From Alphaproteobacteria bacterium (GTDB lineage Bacteria > Pseudomonadota > Alphaproteobacteria > Sphingomonadales > Sphingomonadaceae): a stretch of 64,000 nucleotides of DNA. Both the position numbers and the translations under genes were made by a program. How positions within the stretch are numbered: the first letter of the stretch is position 1; each line of letters begins with the position of its first letter. A model generated the notes under the pieces. It did not search any database. It saw only the letters and a list, made by a program, of their open reading frames with translations, and was not told where the DNA came from. Positions 46,408-55,585 of the stretch are shown here, piece by piece. Where the stretch lies: the NCBI GenBank assembly GCA_030424845.1, contig JAUHWC010000001.1, forward strand, positions 558,001-622,000, written 5' to 3'.

Positions 46408-46594
46408 ACAACAAGTCGCGAATTGTAGCGGCCCCTTCAATCCTTGTCTGGCCCGACAAGCTGCCACCAGGCTGACAGGGGTGAAAAGTACCTTCAAACC
46501 GGGGAGCAGCCACCTCGCCCCCTTGCCCTGCCACACGGCAATCGCCATAGGCTCTGGCATACCGACTCCACCCGTTTGACGAAGGGCCTGCCCT

Positions 46595-46834
46595 ATGAAA
46601 GTCCGCATCCATGTCAGCCTCAAGCCCGGCGTGCTCGACCCGCAGGGCCGTGCCGTCCACCACGCACTGGAAGGCCTCGGCTTTTCCGGTGTCGAGGACG
46701 TCCGCATCGGCCGCCTGATCGAGCTGGACGTGGCCGATGGCACCAGTGACGAGGCGCTGGACGAGATGTGCCGCAAGCTGCTCGCCAACATGGTGATCGA
46801 GAACTACTCCATCGAGAAGCTGGAGAACGCTTGA
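46595..46834 (+). CDS. purS: Phosphoribosylformylglycinamidine synthase subunit PurS
   Basis: PurS is the small structural subunit of the three-part FGAM synthase (PurL-PurQ-PurS). The 79-residue protein starts [18 protein letters not shown] and has [17 protein letters not shown], the typical pattern. Its stop overlaps the purQ start (TGATG). purL is not in this window. Confidence 0.94.
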   Translation: MKVRIHVSLKPGVLDPQGRAVHHALEGLGFSGVEDVRIGRLIELDVADGTSDEALDEMCRKLLANMVIENYSIEKLENA

Positions 46835-47505
46835 TGCGCGCTGCCGTCATCACCTTTCCCGGCTCCAATTGCGACCGCGACATGGCGGTGGCGATCGAGC
46901 GGGTTTCGGGCAAGGCACCGCAGCGCGTCTGGCATGGCGATGCCAGCCTGCCCGATGCCCTCGATTTCATCGCCCTGCCCGGCGGCTTTTCCTATGGCGA
47001 CTACCTGCGCTGCGGATCGATGGCCGCCAACAGCCCGATCATGCGCGCGGTTGCCGAAGCAGCCGGCAAGGGCGTGCCCGTGCTGGGGGTGTGCAACGGT
47101 TTCCAGGTGCTGACCGAAAGCGGCCTCCTGCCCGGCGCGCTGATGCGCAATGCCGGCCAGACCTTCATCTGCCGCACGGTCAAGCTGAAGGTGGAGAACG
47201 GCCACTCGATCTTCACCGGGCGTTATGACGAAGGCCAGATCATCGACATTCCCGTGGCGCATCACGATGGCAACTATTTCGCCGATGCCGAAACGCTGGA
47301 CCGCCTCGAAGGCGATGGCCGCGTGGCCTTCCGCTATGCCGAGAGCGTCAACGGATCGCAGCGCGACATCGCCGGCATCCTGAACGCCGGCGGCAACGTG
47401 CTGGGCATGATGCCACACCCCGAACGCGCAGTGGACGCGGCCCACGGCGGCACCGATGGCGTGGCGCTGTTCGAGAGCGTTTTCGACAGCCTTTCGGTGG
47501 TTTGA
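46834..47505 (+). CDS. purQ: Phosphoribosylformylglycinamidine synthase subunit PurQ
   Basis: PurQ is the glutaminase subunit that supplies ammonia to PurL. The 223-residue protein starts [16 protein letters not shown] and has [28 protein letters not shown] with the catalytic Cys, and [11 protein letters not shown] with the His and Glu. It is coupled to purS by TGATG. It ends 46 bases before the convergent GGDEF-EAL gene. Confidence 0.95.
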   Translation: MRAAVITFPGSNCDRDMAVAIERVSGKAPQRVWHGDASLPDALDFIALPGGFSYGDYLRCGSMAANSPIMRAVAEAAGKGVPVLGVCNGFQVLTESGLLPGALMRNAGQTFICRTVKLKVENGHSIFTGRYDEGQIIDIPVAHHDGNYFADAETLDRLEGDGRVAFRYAESVNGSQRDIAGILNAGGNVLGMMPHPERAVDAAHGGTDGVALFESVFDSLSVV

Positions 47506-47520
47506 TCCTGATTGGCATTG

Positions 47521-47542
47521 CGAAGGCACGGATGCGCCTTCG
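47521..47542. terminator. Hairpin between convergent purQ and the GGDEF-EAL gene
   Basis: A 7-bp perfect stem (CGAAGGC/GCCTTCG) with an 8-base loop lies in the 46-base gap between the two stop codons. There is no T-run, so it may be only a weak terminator. Confidence 0.35.
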
Positions 47543-47551
47543 TGAAGGGAA

Positions 47552-49906
47552 TCAGGCAGCAGCGATATTGCGGCGGCGGACAACCAGGCTGAGTGCTTCC
47601 TTGGCCGGCATGGGCCTTCCGAAATAGAAACCCTGGATCTTGGTGCATCCCAGTTCGCGCACCATGGTGGCCTGTTCCTCGTCCTCCACGCCTTCGGCCG
47701 TGGTGGACATTTCCAGGCTTTGCGCCATCGCCACCACCGCGTGGATGATCGCCAGGCTTTCCGGGCTCTTCTGCGCCGCGCCCTGCACGAAGCTGCGGTC
47801 CACCTTGATGGTGGAGAAGCGCAGGGTGCGCAGGTATCCGAGCGAGGAATACCCCGTTCCGAAGTCATCCAGCGCGACCGAGCAGCCCAGCGCCATGATC
47901 TCCTCCAGCGTCTGGCGCGCAGTGCGGCCATCGCGCAGGAAAACGCTTTCGGTCACTTCCACTTCAAGGCGGTGTGCCGGCAGGTTGGCATCCGCCAGGG
48001 CGCGCACCACCGTTTTCGGAAAGTTCGGCTCCAGCAGTTGTTCGCCCGAAACGTTCACTGCCACCTTGATGTCATCGGGCCAACTGGCAGCGTGGCGGCA
48101 TGCTTCGCGCAGCACCCAGTCCCCGATCGGCACGATCAGGCGGGTGTCCTCGGCAAGCGGGATGAACTTTGCCGGACTGACGAAGCCGTGGCTGCTGCTG
48201 TTCCAGCGCAACAACGCCTCGAAACTGACAACGCTTTCCGACTTGGCGTTCACCACCGGCTGGAAATGCACCTCCAGCTCCTCGTTGCCGATCGCGTTGC
48301 GCAGCGATGCTTCCAGCTTCAGGCGCTCCTCGGCATTGGAATGCAGGGTCGGCTGGAAGGCGCAATGCTCTCCGCCACCCTCGTCCTTGGCGCGGTAGAG
48401 CGCAAGGTCGGCATTGCGCATGATCGTCTCGACATTGTTGCCATCGCGCGGCCCCAGGGCCGATCCGACGCTGGCCCCGATGTAGAGCGTGTGATTGTCC
48501 ACGGTATAGGGCGCGGAAACGGCGGCAATGATGTCCAGCGCCAGGTTGCGCACATAGCCGGGCTTTGCCGCATCGCGGATCACCACGGCAAATTCGTCGC
48601 CACCCAGGCGGCCGACCTGCTCGTTCTCGCTCATCACCGACTGCAGGCGCTGCGAGACCTGCGCCAGCATCTTGTCGCCGATGTGATGGCCCAGGGAATC
48701 ATTCACCGCCTTGAAGCGGTCGAGGTCGATCATCAGGAAGGCGCAGCGCGTCTTCCATTGGTCGGCATAGCGCAGCGCATCGCCCAACGCCTCGGTCAGC
48801 ATCATGCGGTTGGGAAGCCCGGTGAGCGTATCGTAGCGGGCCAGATAGGCGATCTTTTCCGAGGATTCGCGCTGTTCGGTCACGTCGGAGCCGACACCGC
48901 GGAACCCCTTGAACGATCCGCGATCATCGAAGGTCGGCGTGCCGGACAGCTCCCACCAGCGACGGTTGCCGCCGATTTCGACCTGGACGGTGAGGTTGGA
49001 GAAACTCTCGCGCCGCTTCAGCCGGTCAGCCAGCTCATGCACGCTGGCCGGCAGGTCGCCCTTGGCCCACTTGCTGCCGGCAAGCATTTCGACAAGGCGC
49101 TTGCCTTCCACGCTCTTGGAATCGCTTCCCAGCGCGTAGGCGAAGCGCGGACTGGCCGCTTTGATCTTGCGGTGGGAATCGACCTGCCACAGCCAGTCTG
49201 CCTCGTTCTCCTCGAACTCGCGCAGCAGCAGCGATACGACCTCGTCCTTCTCTGCCACACCGGCTTCGGCAATGCGCGCGGTCAGGAAGATGCGGGCGGC
49301 ATTCAACGTGCCACTGGAAACAATCACGCAGAACAGGGCGGAGGCCACGGCAAAGACCCACGCCCCTTCGATCACGAAGGAATAAATCGCCGCAAGCCCG
49401 CAGATCCCGGCCCACAACAGGGCAGTCATCGGCGCCTTGGCCATGGTGAGCGCAGACCCGGCGACGAGCATCGCCACCACGGTCCACAAGGCGAAATGCT
49501 CCACCTCGCTGCCCATCGGGGCAAAGGCGAGCAAGGAAAGACCACAGCTGCTGGCCATTGCGGAAACAGCCACCGAATGACGATCGAACTCGCGCCGTGT
49601 CATGCGCCGCTGGTCAAGGTCGGCCATCGCGGTCTCGGACTTCACGACATTGGTGACCGACAGCGCCACGGCCAGTGTCCACGCCGCCAGCAAGATCCAT
49701 GGAACGGTGTTGATATACAGCAGCAGCACGATCAGCACCGCGAGGAGATGGCCCAGGATGCGAACCCTGCTGTTGGCGTGAAGCTCGCGATACTGGAGGG
49801 CGTGCAGGCGCCCCCAGTCCCCCTCGTCGGGGTCCTTGAAACCCAGTACCTGCATCGCGCTGAGACGCAGCGGCAGGCCCGGCAATCCGGTGTAGTTCTC
49901 GCTCAC
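47552..49906 (-). CDS. GGDEF-EAL cyclic-di-GMP turnover protein with PAS domain and membrane segment
   Basis: A 784-residue protein: four or five membrane helices in the first 210 residues (ILGHLLAVLIVLLLYI, WTVVAMLVAGSALTMA), then a PAS-like domain (about 235-350) with PAC-type ending GVGSDVTEQRES, a GGDEF domain (RLGGDEFAVVIRD, intact GGDEF) and an EAL domain at the C-terminus (FEALLRWNSSS and DDFGTGYSSLGYL). Both catalytic motifs are intact, so it could make and break down cyclic-di-GMP. The signal sensed is unknown. It is a single gene, convergent with purQ. Confidence 0.92.
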   Translation of the reverse strand: MSENYTGLPGLPLRLSAMQVLGFKDPDEGDWGRLHALQYRELHANSRVRILGHLLAVLIVLLLYINTVPWILLAAWTLAVALSVTNVVKSETAMADLDQRRMTRREFDRHSVAVSAMASSCGLSLLAFAPMGSEVEHFALWTVVAMLVAGSALTMAKAPMTALLWAGICGLAAIYSFVIEGAWVFAVASALFCVIVSSGTLNAARIFLTARIAEAGVAEKDEVVSLLLREFEENEADWLWQVDSHRKIKAASPRFAYALGSDSKSVEGKRLVEMLAGSKWAKGDLPASVHELADRLKRRESFSNLTVQVEIGGNRRWWELSGTPTFDDRGSFKGFRGVGSDVTEQRESSEKIAYLARYDTLTGLPNRMMLTEALGDALRYADQWKTRCAFLMIDLDRFKAVNDSLGHHIGDKMLAQVSQRLQSVMSENEQVGRLGGDEFAVVIRDAAKPGYVRNLALDIIAAVSAPYTVDNHTLYIGASVGSALGPRDGNNVETIMRNADLALYRAKDEGGGEHCAFQPTLHSNAEERLKLEASLRNAIGNEELEVHFQPVVNAKSESVVSFEALLRWNSSSHGFVSPAKFIPLAEDTRLIVPIGDWVLREACRHAASWPDDIKVAVNVSGEQLLEPNFPKTVVRALADANLPAHRLEVEVTESVFLRDGRTARQTLEEIMALGCSVALDDFGTGYSSLGYLRTLRFSTIKVDRSFVQGAAQKSPESLAIIHAVVAMAQSLEMSTTAEGVEDEEQATMVRELGCTKIQGFYFGRPMPAKEALSLVVRRRNIAAA

Positions 49907-49976
49907 ATGGCGGGAATAGGGCGCAAACCCTTATTTTGAGGTAAATTTCCCGTGAAAATCCGCGGGAATACGCAAG

Positions 49977-51800
49977 TTATTCAACCGTCACCGATTTTGC
50001 GAGATTGCGCGGCTGGTCAACGTCGGTGCCCTTCACGCAGGCGACGTGGTAGGCGAGCAGCTGCACCGGCACGGCATAGACCAGCGGTGCGATCAGCGGA
50101 TGGACCTTGGGCATCTCGATCGTGGCCATGCAGCCCGCACCCGCTTCGGCGATGCCGTCAGCGTCGGAAATCAGCACGATCTTGCCGCCGCGCGCAGCCA
50201 CTTCCTGCATGTTGGAAACGGTCTTTTCGAACAGCGGTCCGGATGGGGCCAGAACGATCACCGGCACATCCTTGTCGATCAGCGCGATGGGGCCGTGCTT
50301 CATCTCGCCCGAAGCATAGCCCTCTGCGTGGATGTAGCTGATTTCCTTGAGTTTCAGCGCCCCTTCCAGCGCCAGCGGGAAGTCCTGCCCACGACCCAGG
50401 TACAGCACGTCACGCGCCGGGGCGATCAGCGGGGCGATGGCCTGGATTTCCGCATCATGATCAAGCGCCGCATTGAGGCAGGCAGGCGCTTCCAGCAGGT
50501 GTTCGACGATGGCGGCTTCCTCGGCCTCGGACATCCGGCCCTTTTTCACCGCGAAATGCGCGGCAAGCGCTGCCAGCACGGCCAGCTGGCAGGTGAAGGC
50601 CTTGGTCGAGGCGACGCCGATTTCAGGGCCTGCATGGGTGGGCAGCAGCAGGTCCGCCTCGCGCGCCATGGTGCTGGTGGGCACGTTGACGACAACGGCG
50701 ATGGTCTGCCCTTCGGCCTTGCAATGGCGCAGCGCTGCCAGCGTGTCCGCCGTCTCGCCACTCTGCGAGATGAACAGCGAAAGGCCGCCTTCCCTCAGGA
50801 TCGGCTCGCGGTAACGGAACTCGGAGGCGAAATCGATGTCCACCGGCACGCGGGCGAAACTCTCGAACCAGTATTTGGCGACCATCGCCGCATAATAGCT
50901 GGTGCCGCAAGCGACGATGGTGATGCGGTCGACGGCGGAAATGTCGAAATCGATCTGCGGCAGTGCCACCTTGCGTTCCAGCGGGCGCAGGTAGCTTTGC
51001 AGCGTCTGTGCCACCACTGTCGGCTGCTCGAAGATCTCCTTCTGCATGAAGTGGTGGAAATTTCCCTTTTCGATGGCAGCGGCACTGGCACCCGAAGCGA
51101 CGACATCGCGCGTTACCGGATTGTTTTCACTTTCGAAAATTTTCGCGCCCTCGCGCGTGATGACAACCCAGTCCCCTTCTTCGAGATAGGTGATGCGCTG
51201 CGTGAGCGAGGCAAGCGCCAATGCGTCCGACCCCAGAAAGGTCTCGCCCTCGCCATAGCCCACCACAAGGGGCGAGCCGAGGCGTGCGCCGATCAGCATG
51301 TCCGGATGCGAACGGAAGGCGATGGCCAGCGCAAAGGCCCCGCGCAGGCGCGGCAGGACTTCGGACACCGCCTCTTGCGGGCTTTTGCCAGCTTCGACCT
51401 GTTCGGACACCAGATGCGCCACGATCTCGCTGTCGGTCTCGCTTTCGAATGTGCGGCCGCGCTCCTGCAACTCGGCACGCAGCGAGGCGAAGTTCTCGAT
51501 AATGCCATTGTGCACGATGGCGACTTCGCTGGTGGCGTGCGGGTGGGCATTGCGGGCCGTGGGCGCGCCATGCGTGGCCCAGCGGGTATGCGCTATGCCG
51601 ACATTGCCGGGTGCGGGATTGGCCGCGACCTCGGCCACGAGGTTGGCAAGCTTGCCCTCTGCCCGACGGCGGACCATCTGGCCCACGTCCAGCGTGCAGA
51701 TACCCGCGGAATCATAGCCGCGATATTCCATCCGCCGCAGGCCATCCACCAGCCTGTCTGCCACCGGCTGCGTGCCGACAATCCCGATAATTCCGCACAT
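49977..51800 (-). CDS. glmS: Glutamine-fructose-6-phosphate aminotransferase (isomerizing)
   Basis: GlmS makes glucosamine-6-phosphate from fructose-6-phosphate and glutamine, the first step to UDP-GlcNAc. The 607-residue protein begins MCGIIGIVG (Cys2 nucleophile) with the glutaminase domain, including TRWATHGAPT, followed by two SIS domains: VACGTSYYAAMVAKYW and LYLGRGQDFPLALEGALKLKEISY. The C-terminal DQPRNLAKSVTVE is conserved. It lies downstream of glmU and an unknown gene, on the same strand. Confidence 0.96.
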   Translation of the reverse strand: MCGIIGIVGTQPVADRLVDGLRRMEYRGYDSAGICTLDVGQMVRRRAEGKLANLVAEVAANPAPGNVGIAHTRWATHGAPTARNAHPHATSEVAIVHNGIIENFASLRAELQERGRTFESETDSEIVAHLVSEQVEAGKSPQEAVSEVLPRLRGAFALAIAFRSHPDMLIGARLGSPLVVGYGEGETFLGSDALALASLTQRITYLEEGDWVVITREGAKIFESENNPVTRDVVASGASAAAIEKGNFHHFMQKEIFEQPTVVAQTLQSYLRPLERKVALPQIDFDISAVDRITIVACGTSYYAAMVAKYWFESFARVPVDIDFASEFRYREPILREGGLSLFISQSGETADTLAALRHCKAEGQTIAVVVNVPTSTMAREADLLLPTHAGPEIGVASTKAFTCQLAVLAALAAHFAVKKGRMSEAEEAAIVEHLLEAPACLNAALDHDAEIQAIAPLIAPARDVLYLGRGQDFPLALEGALKLKEISYIHAEGYASGEMKHGPIALIDKDVPVIVLAPSGPLFEKTVSNMQEVAARGGKIVLISDADGIAEAGAGCMATIEMPKVHPLIAPLVYAVPVQLLAYHVACVKGTDVDQPRNLAKSVTVE

Positions 51801-51934
51801 GGATGCGAGAGCCCCCAGTTGATGTGATGACCGGCCCTAGCACATGCCGGTTGGCAAATGGTGTATGCCGGATACACGCCGCATTGCCTCGCAGCGCCTG
51901 AACCGGCGATTGCCGTGGTTAACCCAGGCGGCGA

Positions 51935-52390
51935 TCAGGCCGCAAATACCACTGCGTCGGCTTCCTGCGCCACCATCTTTCCCGGCTCCAGCGTGGCAGT
52001 ACCCTCCTGCTCTCCCGGCACGACATTGTAGGGCGCAAAGATGATGCGGCTGAAATCGGGCGCTTCGACATGCACGCGGATCGCGCGTTCATAGCCTTCC
52101 TCGCCGATACCGCCCTCGATGGCGACATGGGCCACGGTGGTGGCCACGATGATCTCGTCCGCGCTCGCCTGCCCGGCAAGCAGTTCCTGCGTCCTGGTAT
52201 AGATTTCGTCCAGCGGTTCGGTGCTGCTCTCGTCAGCCACGCGCACGAATTCGATATCGCCACTCTTGCCGGCACGAGCGCCGAAGGGGATCAGCTTGCC
52301 CTTTTCCGCCAGCAGCTGGAACGCGAAATCGCGCGATGCCTCCAGCATGGCACCCAGTTGCGCGTCGCCTACCTTCTGCTCTTCAGCCAT
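51935..52390 (-). CDS. Conserved hypothetical protein between glmU and glmS
   Basis: A 151-residue acidic protein of unknown function. It starts MAEEQKVGDAQLGAMLEAS and ends EADAVVFAA; no membrane helix or signal peptide is visible. I do not recognise the family. Its start overlaps the last eight bases of glmU, so the two are likely coupled, and glmS follows 134 bases later. This position suggests, but does not prove, a link to amino-sugar or cell-wall precursor supply. Confidence 0.7.
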   Translation of the reverse strand: MAEEQKVGDAQLGAMLEASRDFAFQLLAEKGKLIPFGARAGKSGDIEFVRVADESSTEPLDEIYTRTQELLAGQASADEIIVATTVAHVAIEGGIGEEGYERAIRVHVEAPDFSRIIFAPYNVVPGEQEGTATLEPGKMVAQEADAVVFAA

Positions 52391-53762
52391 TGTTCTTCGC
52401 CTGCTCTTTCTTCTTCATCGCGTCATGGAAACGGTCTGCCCAACCCGGCTTCACCAGCTGTTCGGCGCGTACCATGCGCAGCTCGCCATCCGAAACATCG
52501 CGGCTTACGGCACTGCCGGCCGCAACGATGGCATCCGCCCCGATCCTGACCGGCGCGATCAGCGCGGAGTTGGAGCCGATGAAGGCGCCCGGGCCGATCA
52601 CCGTCTGGTGCTTGAAATAGCCATCGTAATTGCAGGTGATGGTGCCAGCGCCGATATTGGCGTTGGCCCCCACCGTGGCATCGCCGAGGTAGGTCAGGTG
52701 GTTGGCTTTCGCACCCTCGCCCAGCGTGGCGTTCTTCATTTCCACGAAATTGCCGACCTTGCTGTTCGCTTCCAGCACCGCGCCGGGGCGCAGGCGCGCA
52801 TAGGGGCCGATTTCCACCCCTTCGTGCAGCGTTGCGCCCTCCAGGTGGCTGAAAGCGCGGATGCGGACATTGTCCGCCACCGTGACGCCGGGGCCGAAGA
52901 CGACGTTCTGTTCCACCAGCACGTCCTGCCCCAGCACGGTATCGTGGCTGAAGAACACGGTCTCGGGCGCGGCCAGCGTTGCGCCGTTCGCCATGGCCTC
53001 GGCGCGCCTCGCCTGCTGGAAGCGCGCTTCGGCATCCGCCAGTTCGGCGCGGCTGTTGATGCCGGCCACCTCATCGGGATCCTGGGTGACGACGACCGCG
53101 GTCGGAATATCGCTCGCGATGGCAACATTCACGACATCAGGCAGGTAGAATTCGCCCTGCGCATTGTCGTTCTTCACCTCGCCCAGCAACTTGAACAGGA
53201 TGTCGCCGCGCACCGCCATCAGGCCGGAATTGCACAGCGGGCATTCCCGCTCCTCTGGCGTGGCATCCTTGAATTCGACCATCTTCACGATGCGCCCGTC
53301 CTCGGCGATCACGCGGCCATATTGCAGCGGATCCCATGGCTTGAAGCCGAGCACCACCACCGCCGGCGCATCGTCCTGATGGAGACGATCCAGCATCGCG
53401 CCCATCGTCTCCGCACGCACGAACGGCACATCACCGAACATCACCAGCACATCTCCGGCAAAACCGGTCAGCGCATCGCGGGCCTGCATGACCGCGTGGC
53501 CAGTGCCGAGCTGCTGGTCCTGAACGGCAAATGTCGCGCGCCCGGCAAGATGGCTTTCCACCTGTTCGCGCCCTTCGCCCACGATCACCACGGTGCGATC
53601 CGCACCTAGCCGCTCTACCTGGCCCAGCAGGTGGTCGATCATCGGCTTGCCGCCGATTTCGTGCAGCACCTTGTGCCGCTGGCTTTTCATCCTGGTGCCC
53701 TTGCCGGCGGCAAGAACCACGGCGGCGATCGGTCTGTCAGCATCCCTCATGGGCACCGCCAT
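52383..53762 (-). CDS. glmU: Bifunctional UDP-GlcNAc pyrophosphorylase / glucosamine-1-phosphate acetyltransferase
   Basis: GlmU acetylates glucosamine-1-phosphate and then transfers UMP to make UDP-GlcNAc. The 459-residue protein has the nucleotidyltransferase signature VLAAGKGTRMKSQRHKVLH, VMFGDVPFVRAET, and a C-terminal left-handed beta-helix with NFVEMKNATLGEGAKANHLTYLGDA. The start is ATG 53762, or 53750 (four residues later). It heads the leftward glmU-unknown-glmS group. It is divergent from gph. Confidence 0.95.
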   Translation of the reverse strand: MAVPMRDADRPIAAVVLAAGKGTRMKSQRHKVLHEIGGKPMIDHLLGQVERLGADRTVVIVGEGREQVESHLAGRATFAVQDQQLGTGHAVMQARDALTGFAGDVLVMFGDVPFVRAETMGAMLDRLHQDDAPAVVVLGFKPWDPLQYGRVIAEDGRIVKMVEFKDATPEERECPLCNSGLMAVRGDILFKLLGEVKNDNAQGEFYLPDVVNVAIASDIPTAVVVTQDPDEVAGINSRAELADAEARFQQARRAEAMANGATLAAPETVFFSHDTVLGQDVLVEQNVVFGPGVTVADNVRIRAFSHLEGATLHEGVEIGPYARLRPGAVLEANSKVGNFVEMKNATLGEGAKANHLTYLGDATVGANANIGAGTITCNYDGYFKHQTVIGPGAFIGSNSALIAPVRIGADAIVAAGSAVSRDVSDGELRMVRAEQLVKPGWADRFHDAMKKKEQAKNNG

Positions 53763-53811
53763 GCCACCAAATCATTGCGGTTTCCACCACCCTGCGCCAC
53801 AGCGCGCAGAC

Positions 53812-54483
53812 ATGAGCACATTTCCTTTCCGCATCGTGGGTTTCGACCTTGATGGAACTCTGGTGGATTCCGCCCTCGACCTTTGCCCCGCCGTCAATGA
53901 GGCGCTGCTGGCCGCCGGTCGCGAAACGGTATCGCTGGACACCACCCGTTCGCTGATCGGCGGCGGCGCGCGGCGCATGCTGGAGCGGGCGCTGGAAGTG
54001 ACCGGCGGCCCCGTGGAAGCGGCCGAGTTCGAGCGGCTGCATGACGCGCTGCTGGAACACTACACCGCCAATATCGCCGCGAACACGCAGCCTTATGACG
54101 GCTGCCTGAAGGCACTGGACGAACTGGACGCGCTGGGTTGCCGGCTGGCCGTTGTCACCAACAAGGCCGAAGACCTGGCACGCAGGCTGCTGGCCGAACT
54201 GGACATGACGGACCGTTTCGCCAGCATCATAGGCGGGGATACGCTGGGCCGCGAGCGCGCCAAGCCGGCACCCGACATGATCCACGAAACCATCGCCCGC
54301 TGCGGCAGCGGCAGCTTTGCGATGGTCGGCGATTCGACCTTCGACGTGCTGGCCGCGCGCAATGCGGGCGTTGCCGTGGCCGCCTTCAGCTTCGGCTACC
54401 ACGATGTGCCGCCGCACGAGCTCGGGGCGGATGCGCTGCTCGATCATTTCGACGAACTGGTGCCTGCGCTCACAAGCCTTTGA
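53812..54483 (+). CDS. gph: Phosphoglycolate phosphatase-like HAD hydrolase
   Basis: A 223-residue HAD-superfamily phosphatase: motif I GFDLDGTLVDSALDL, motif II LAVVTNKAEDLARRLL, motif III lysine in RERAKPAPDMIHE, and motif IV MVGDSTFDVLAARNAG. This is the phosphoglycolate phosphatase type, which salvages 2-phosphoglycolate, though other phosphatases of this class cannot be excluded. The ATG at 53812 opens directly before the domain. It is divergent from glmU. Confidence 0.85.
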   Translation: MSTFPFRIVGFDLDGTLVDSALDLCPAVNEALLAAGRETVSLDTTRSLIGGGARRMLERALEVTGGPVEAAEFERLHDALLEHYTANIAANTQPYDGCLKALDELDALGCRLAVVTNKAEDLARRLLAELDMTDRFASIIGGDTLGRERAKPAPDMIHETIARCGSGSFAMVGDSTFDVLAARNAGVAVAAFSFGYHDVPPHELGADALLDHFDELVPALTSL

Positions 54484-54507
54484 CATTGCGACCGCTTCTG
54501 GCAGTCT
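54480..54507 (+). promoter_or_regulatory. Candidate promoter of the DUF4328 gene
   Basis: A perfect TTGACA (54480-54485) overlaps the end of gph, with CAGTCT (54502-54507) 16 bases further on. The -35 match is ideal but the -10 box is weak. A hairpin follows immediately. Confidence 0.35.
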
Positions 54508-54510
54508 TGC

Positions 54511-54536
54511 CCGATCGCGCCTCGAGGTGCGATCGG
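54511..54536 (+). other. Hairpin in front of the DUF4328 gene
   Basis: An 8-bp perfect stem CCGATCGC/GCGATCGG with a 10-base loop is followed by GGGGATTTTCATT and the TTG start at 54551. It resembles the hairpins preceding hppA and purC, which are also followed by a TTTTCATT or CTTTCATT stretch. Confidence 0.5.
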
Positions 54537-54550
54537 ACTGGGGATTTTCA

Positions 54551-55192
54551 TTGGAATACGATCAGGGCATTGCCGCGCTGCAATCGCGTGCGCGGCTGGC
54601 AACTCTCGCCAGCTGGGCTATCATCGGCACGCTGGTGGCCTTCTCCAGCTTCGAGCTGGCCGAGGCGCTGGGCATCATCACCACCTTCACCATGAGCGAG
54701 ACGATGCTGATCCTGTTCTCGATCGTCGGCGTTGCCCAGACGCTTGCCTACATTGTCTCCGTGGTTCTGGTGGCGATGTGGATCCACCGCGCCCATGCCA
54801 ACCTGCATGACAGGGGTTACGAGGGGCTGGCATTCACGCCCGGCTGGGCTGTCGGCTGGTACTTCATCCCGTTTGCCAACCTGGTGATGCCCTTCAAGGC
54901 AATGCGGGAACTGTGGCACGCCACCTTCGGTACGGCAGACCGCTATGATGCCCCGGCCCCGACGGACATCACGCTGTGGTGGACCTTCTGGATTGTCGGG
55001 AACATCATCTCTTCCATCAGCACCCGCTTGTCGCTCGGCGCGATGGATGATGCGACCTTCCGCATGTCCTCCACCATCGGTGTGGTGTCGTCGATCCTGA
55101 CGATTGCCTGCGCCTTCAAGCTGATCGGGCTGATCCGCGATATCACCGCGGGACAGGAAAGCGGCGTGGGTGCGGCGGCCGCGTTCGAATAG
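54551..55192 (+). CDS. DUF4328 membrane protein
   Basis: A 213-residue integral membrane protein of DUF4328 with about five membrane helices (WAIIGTLVAFSSFELAEALG; ETMLILFSIVGVAQTLAYIVSVVLVAMWIHR; LWWTFWIVGNIISSIS). The blocks FTPGWAVGWYFIPFANLVMPFKAMRELW are family-typical. No function is known. The start is TTG 54551 with GGGGA about seven bases upstream; no ATG precedes the domain. It follows gph by 67 bases. Confidence 0.8.
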   Translation: MEYDQGIAALQSRARLATLASWAIIGTLVAFSSFELAEALGIITTFTMSETMLILFSIVGVAQTLAYIVSVVLVAMWIHRAHANLHDRGYEGLAFTPGWAVGWYFIPFANLVMPFKAMRELWHATFGTADRYDAPAPTDITLWWTFWIVGNIISSISTRLSLGAMDDATFRMSSTIGVVSSILTIACAFKLIGLIRDITAGQESGVGAAAAFE

Positions 55193-55207
55193 GCTGCCTG
55201 CCCGGGT

Positions 55208-55585
55208 TCAGCCCTGGTCCACGGCCTTGACCAGGCGGCGCTCGACCGGGGCCAGCACGTTGGACAGGTCCGATCCGCGCTTCAGGACCTGTCCGTGTTC
55301 GCCGAACAAGGCCCACATGCCCTGGCGGTTGCGCAAGGCGGGGCGCTTTTCCAGCCGCATCTGCGGTTGGTCGGCGGTGCGACGGAAGGCCGCGAACACG
55401 GCGCAATCCTTGGTGAAATCCATCGCGTAATCGCGCCATTCACCGGCGGCGACCATGCGGCCGTAAAGGTCGAGGATACGGGACAGCTCGGCACGGTCGA
55501 AGCCCACCTGCCGGGGCGGACGCTGGCCGGAAAAGGGAACGACATTGCCGAACGGGCTTGCGCCCACGCCGGGATTGGGCCGCAT
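55208..55585 (-). CDS. DUF2794 family protein
   Basis: A 125-residue protein of the DUF2794 family, widespread in alphaproteobacteria and of unknown function. The pattern VGFDRAELSRILDLYGRMVAAGEWRDYAMDF (cited in part as FDRAELSRILDLYG), AVFAAFRRTADQPQMRLEK, and GMWALFGEHGQVLKRG match it. Its ATG overlaps the cysE stop (TGATG), so the two are translationally coupled. Confidence 0.87.
   Translation of the reverse strand: MRPNPGVGASPFGNVVPFSGQRPPRQVGFDRAELSRILDLYGRMVAAGEWRDYAMDFTKDCAVFAAFRRTADQPQMRLEKRPALRNRQGMWALFGEHGQVLKRGSDLSNVLAPVERRLVKAVDQG

Noticed and set aside
47720-49939. 739-codon rightward frame opposite the GGDEF-EAL gene
   Set aside because: Shadow frame; Arg/His-rich translation without domains.
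50046-51827. 593-codon rightward frame opposite glmS
   Set aside because: Shadow frame; glmS is unambiguous.
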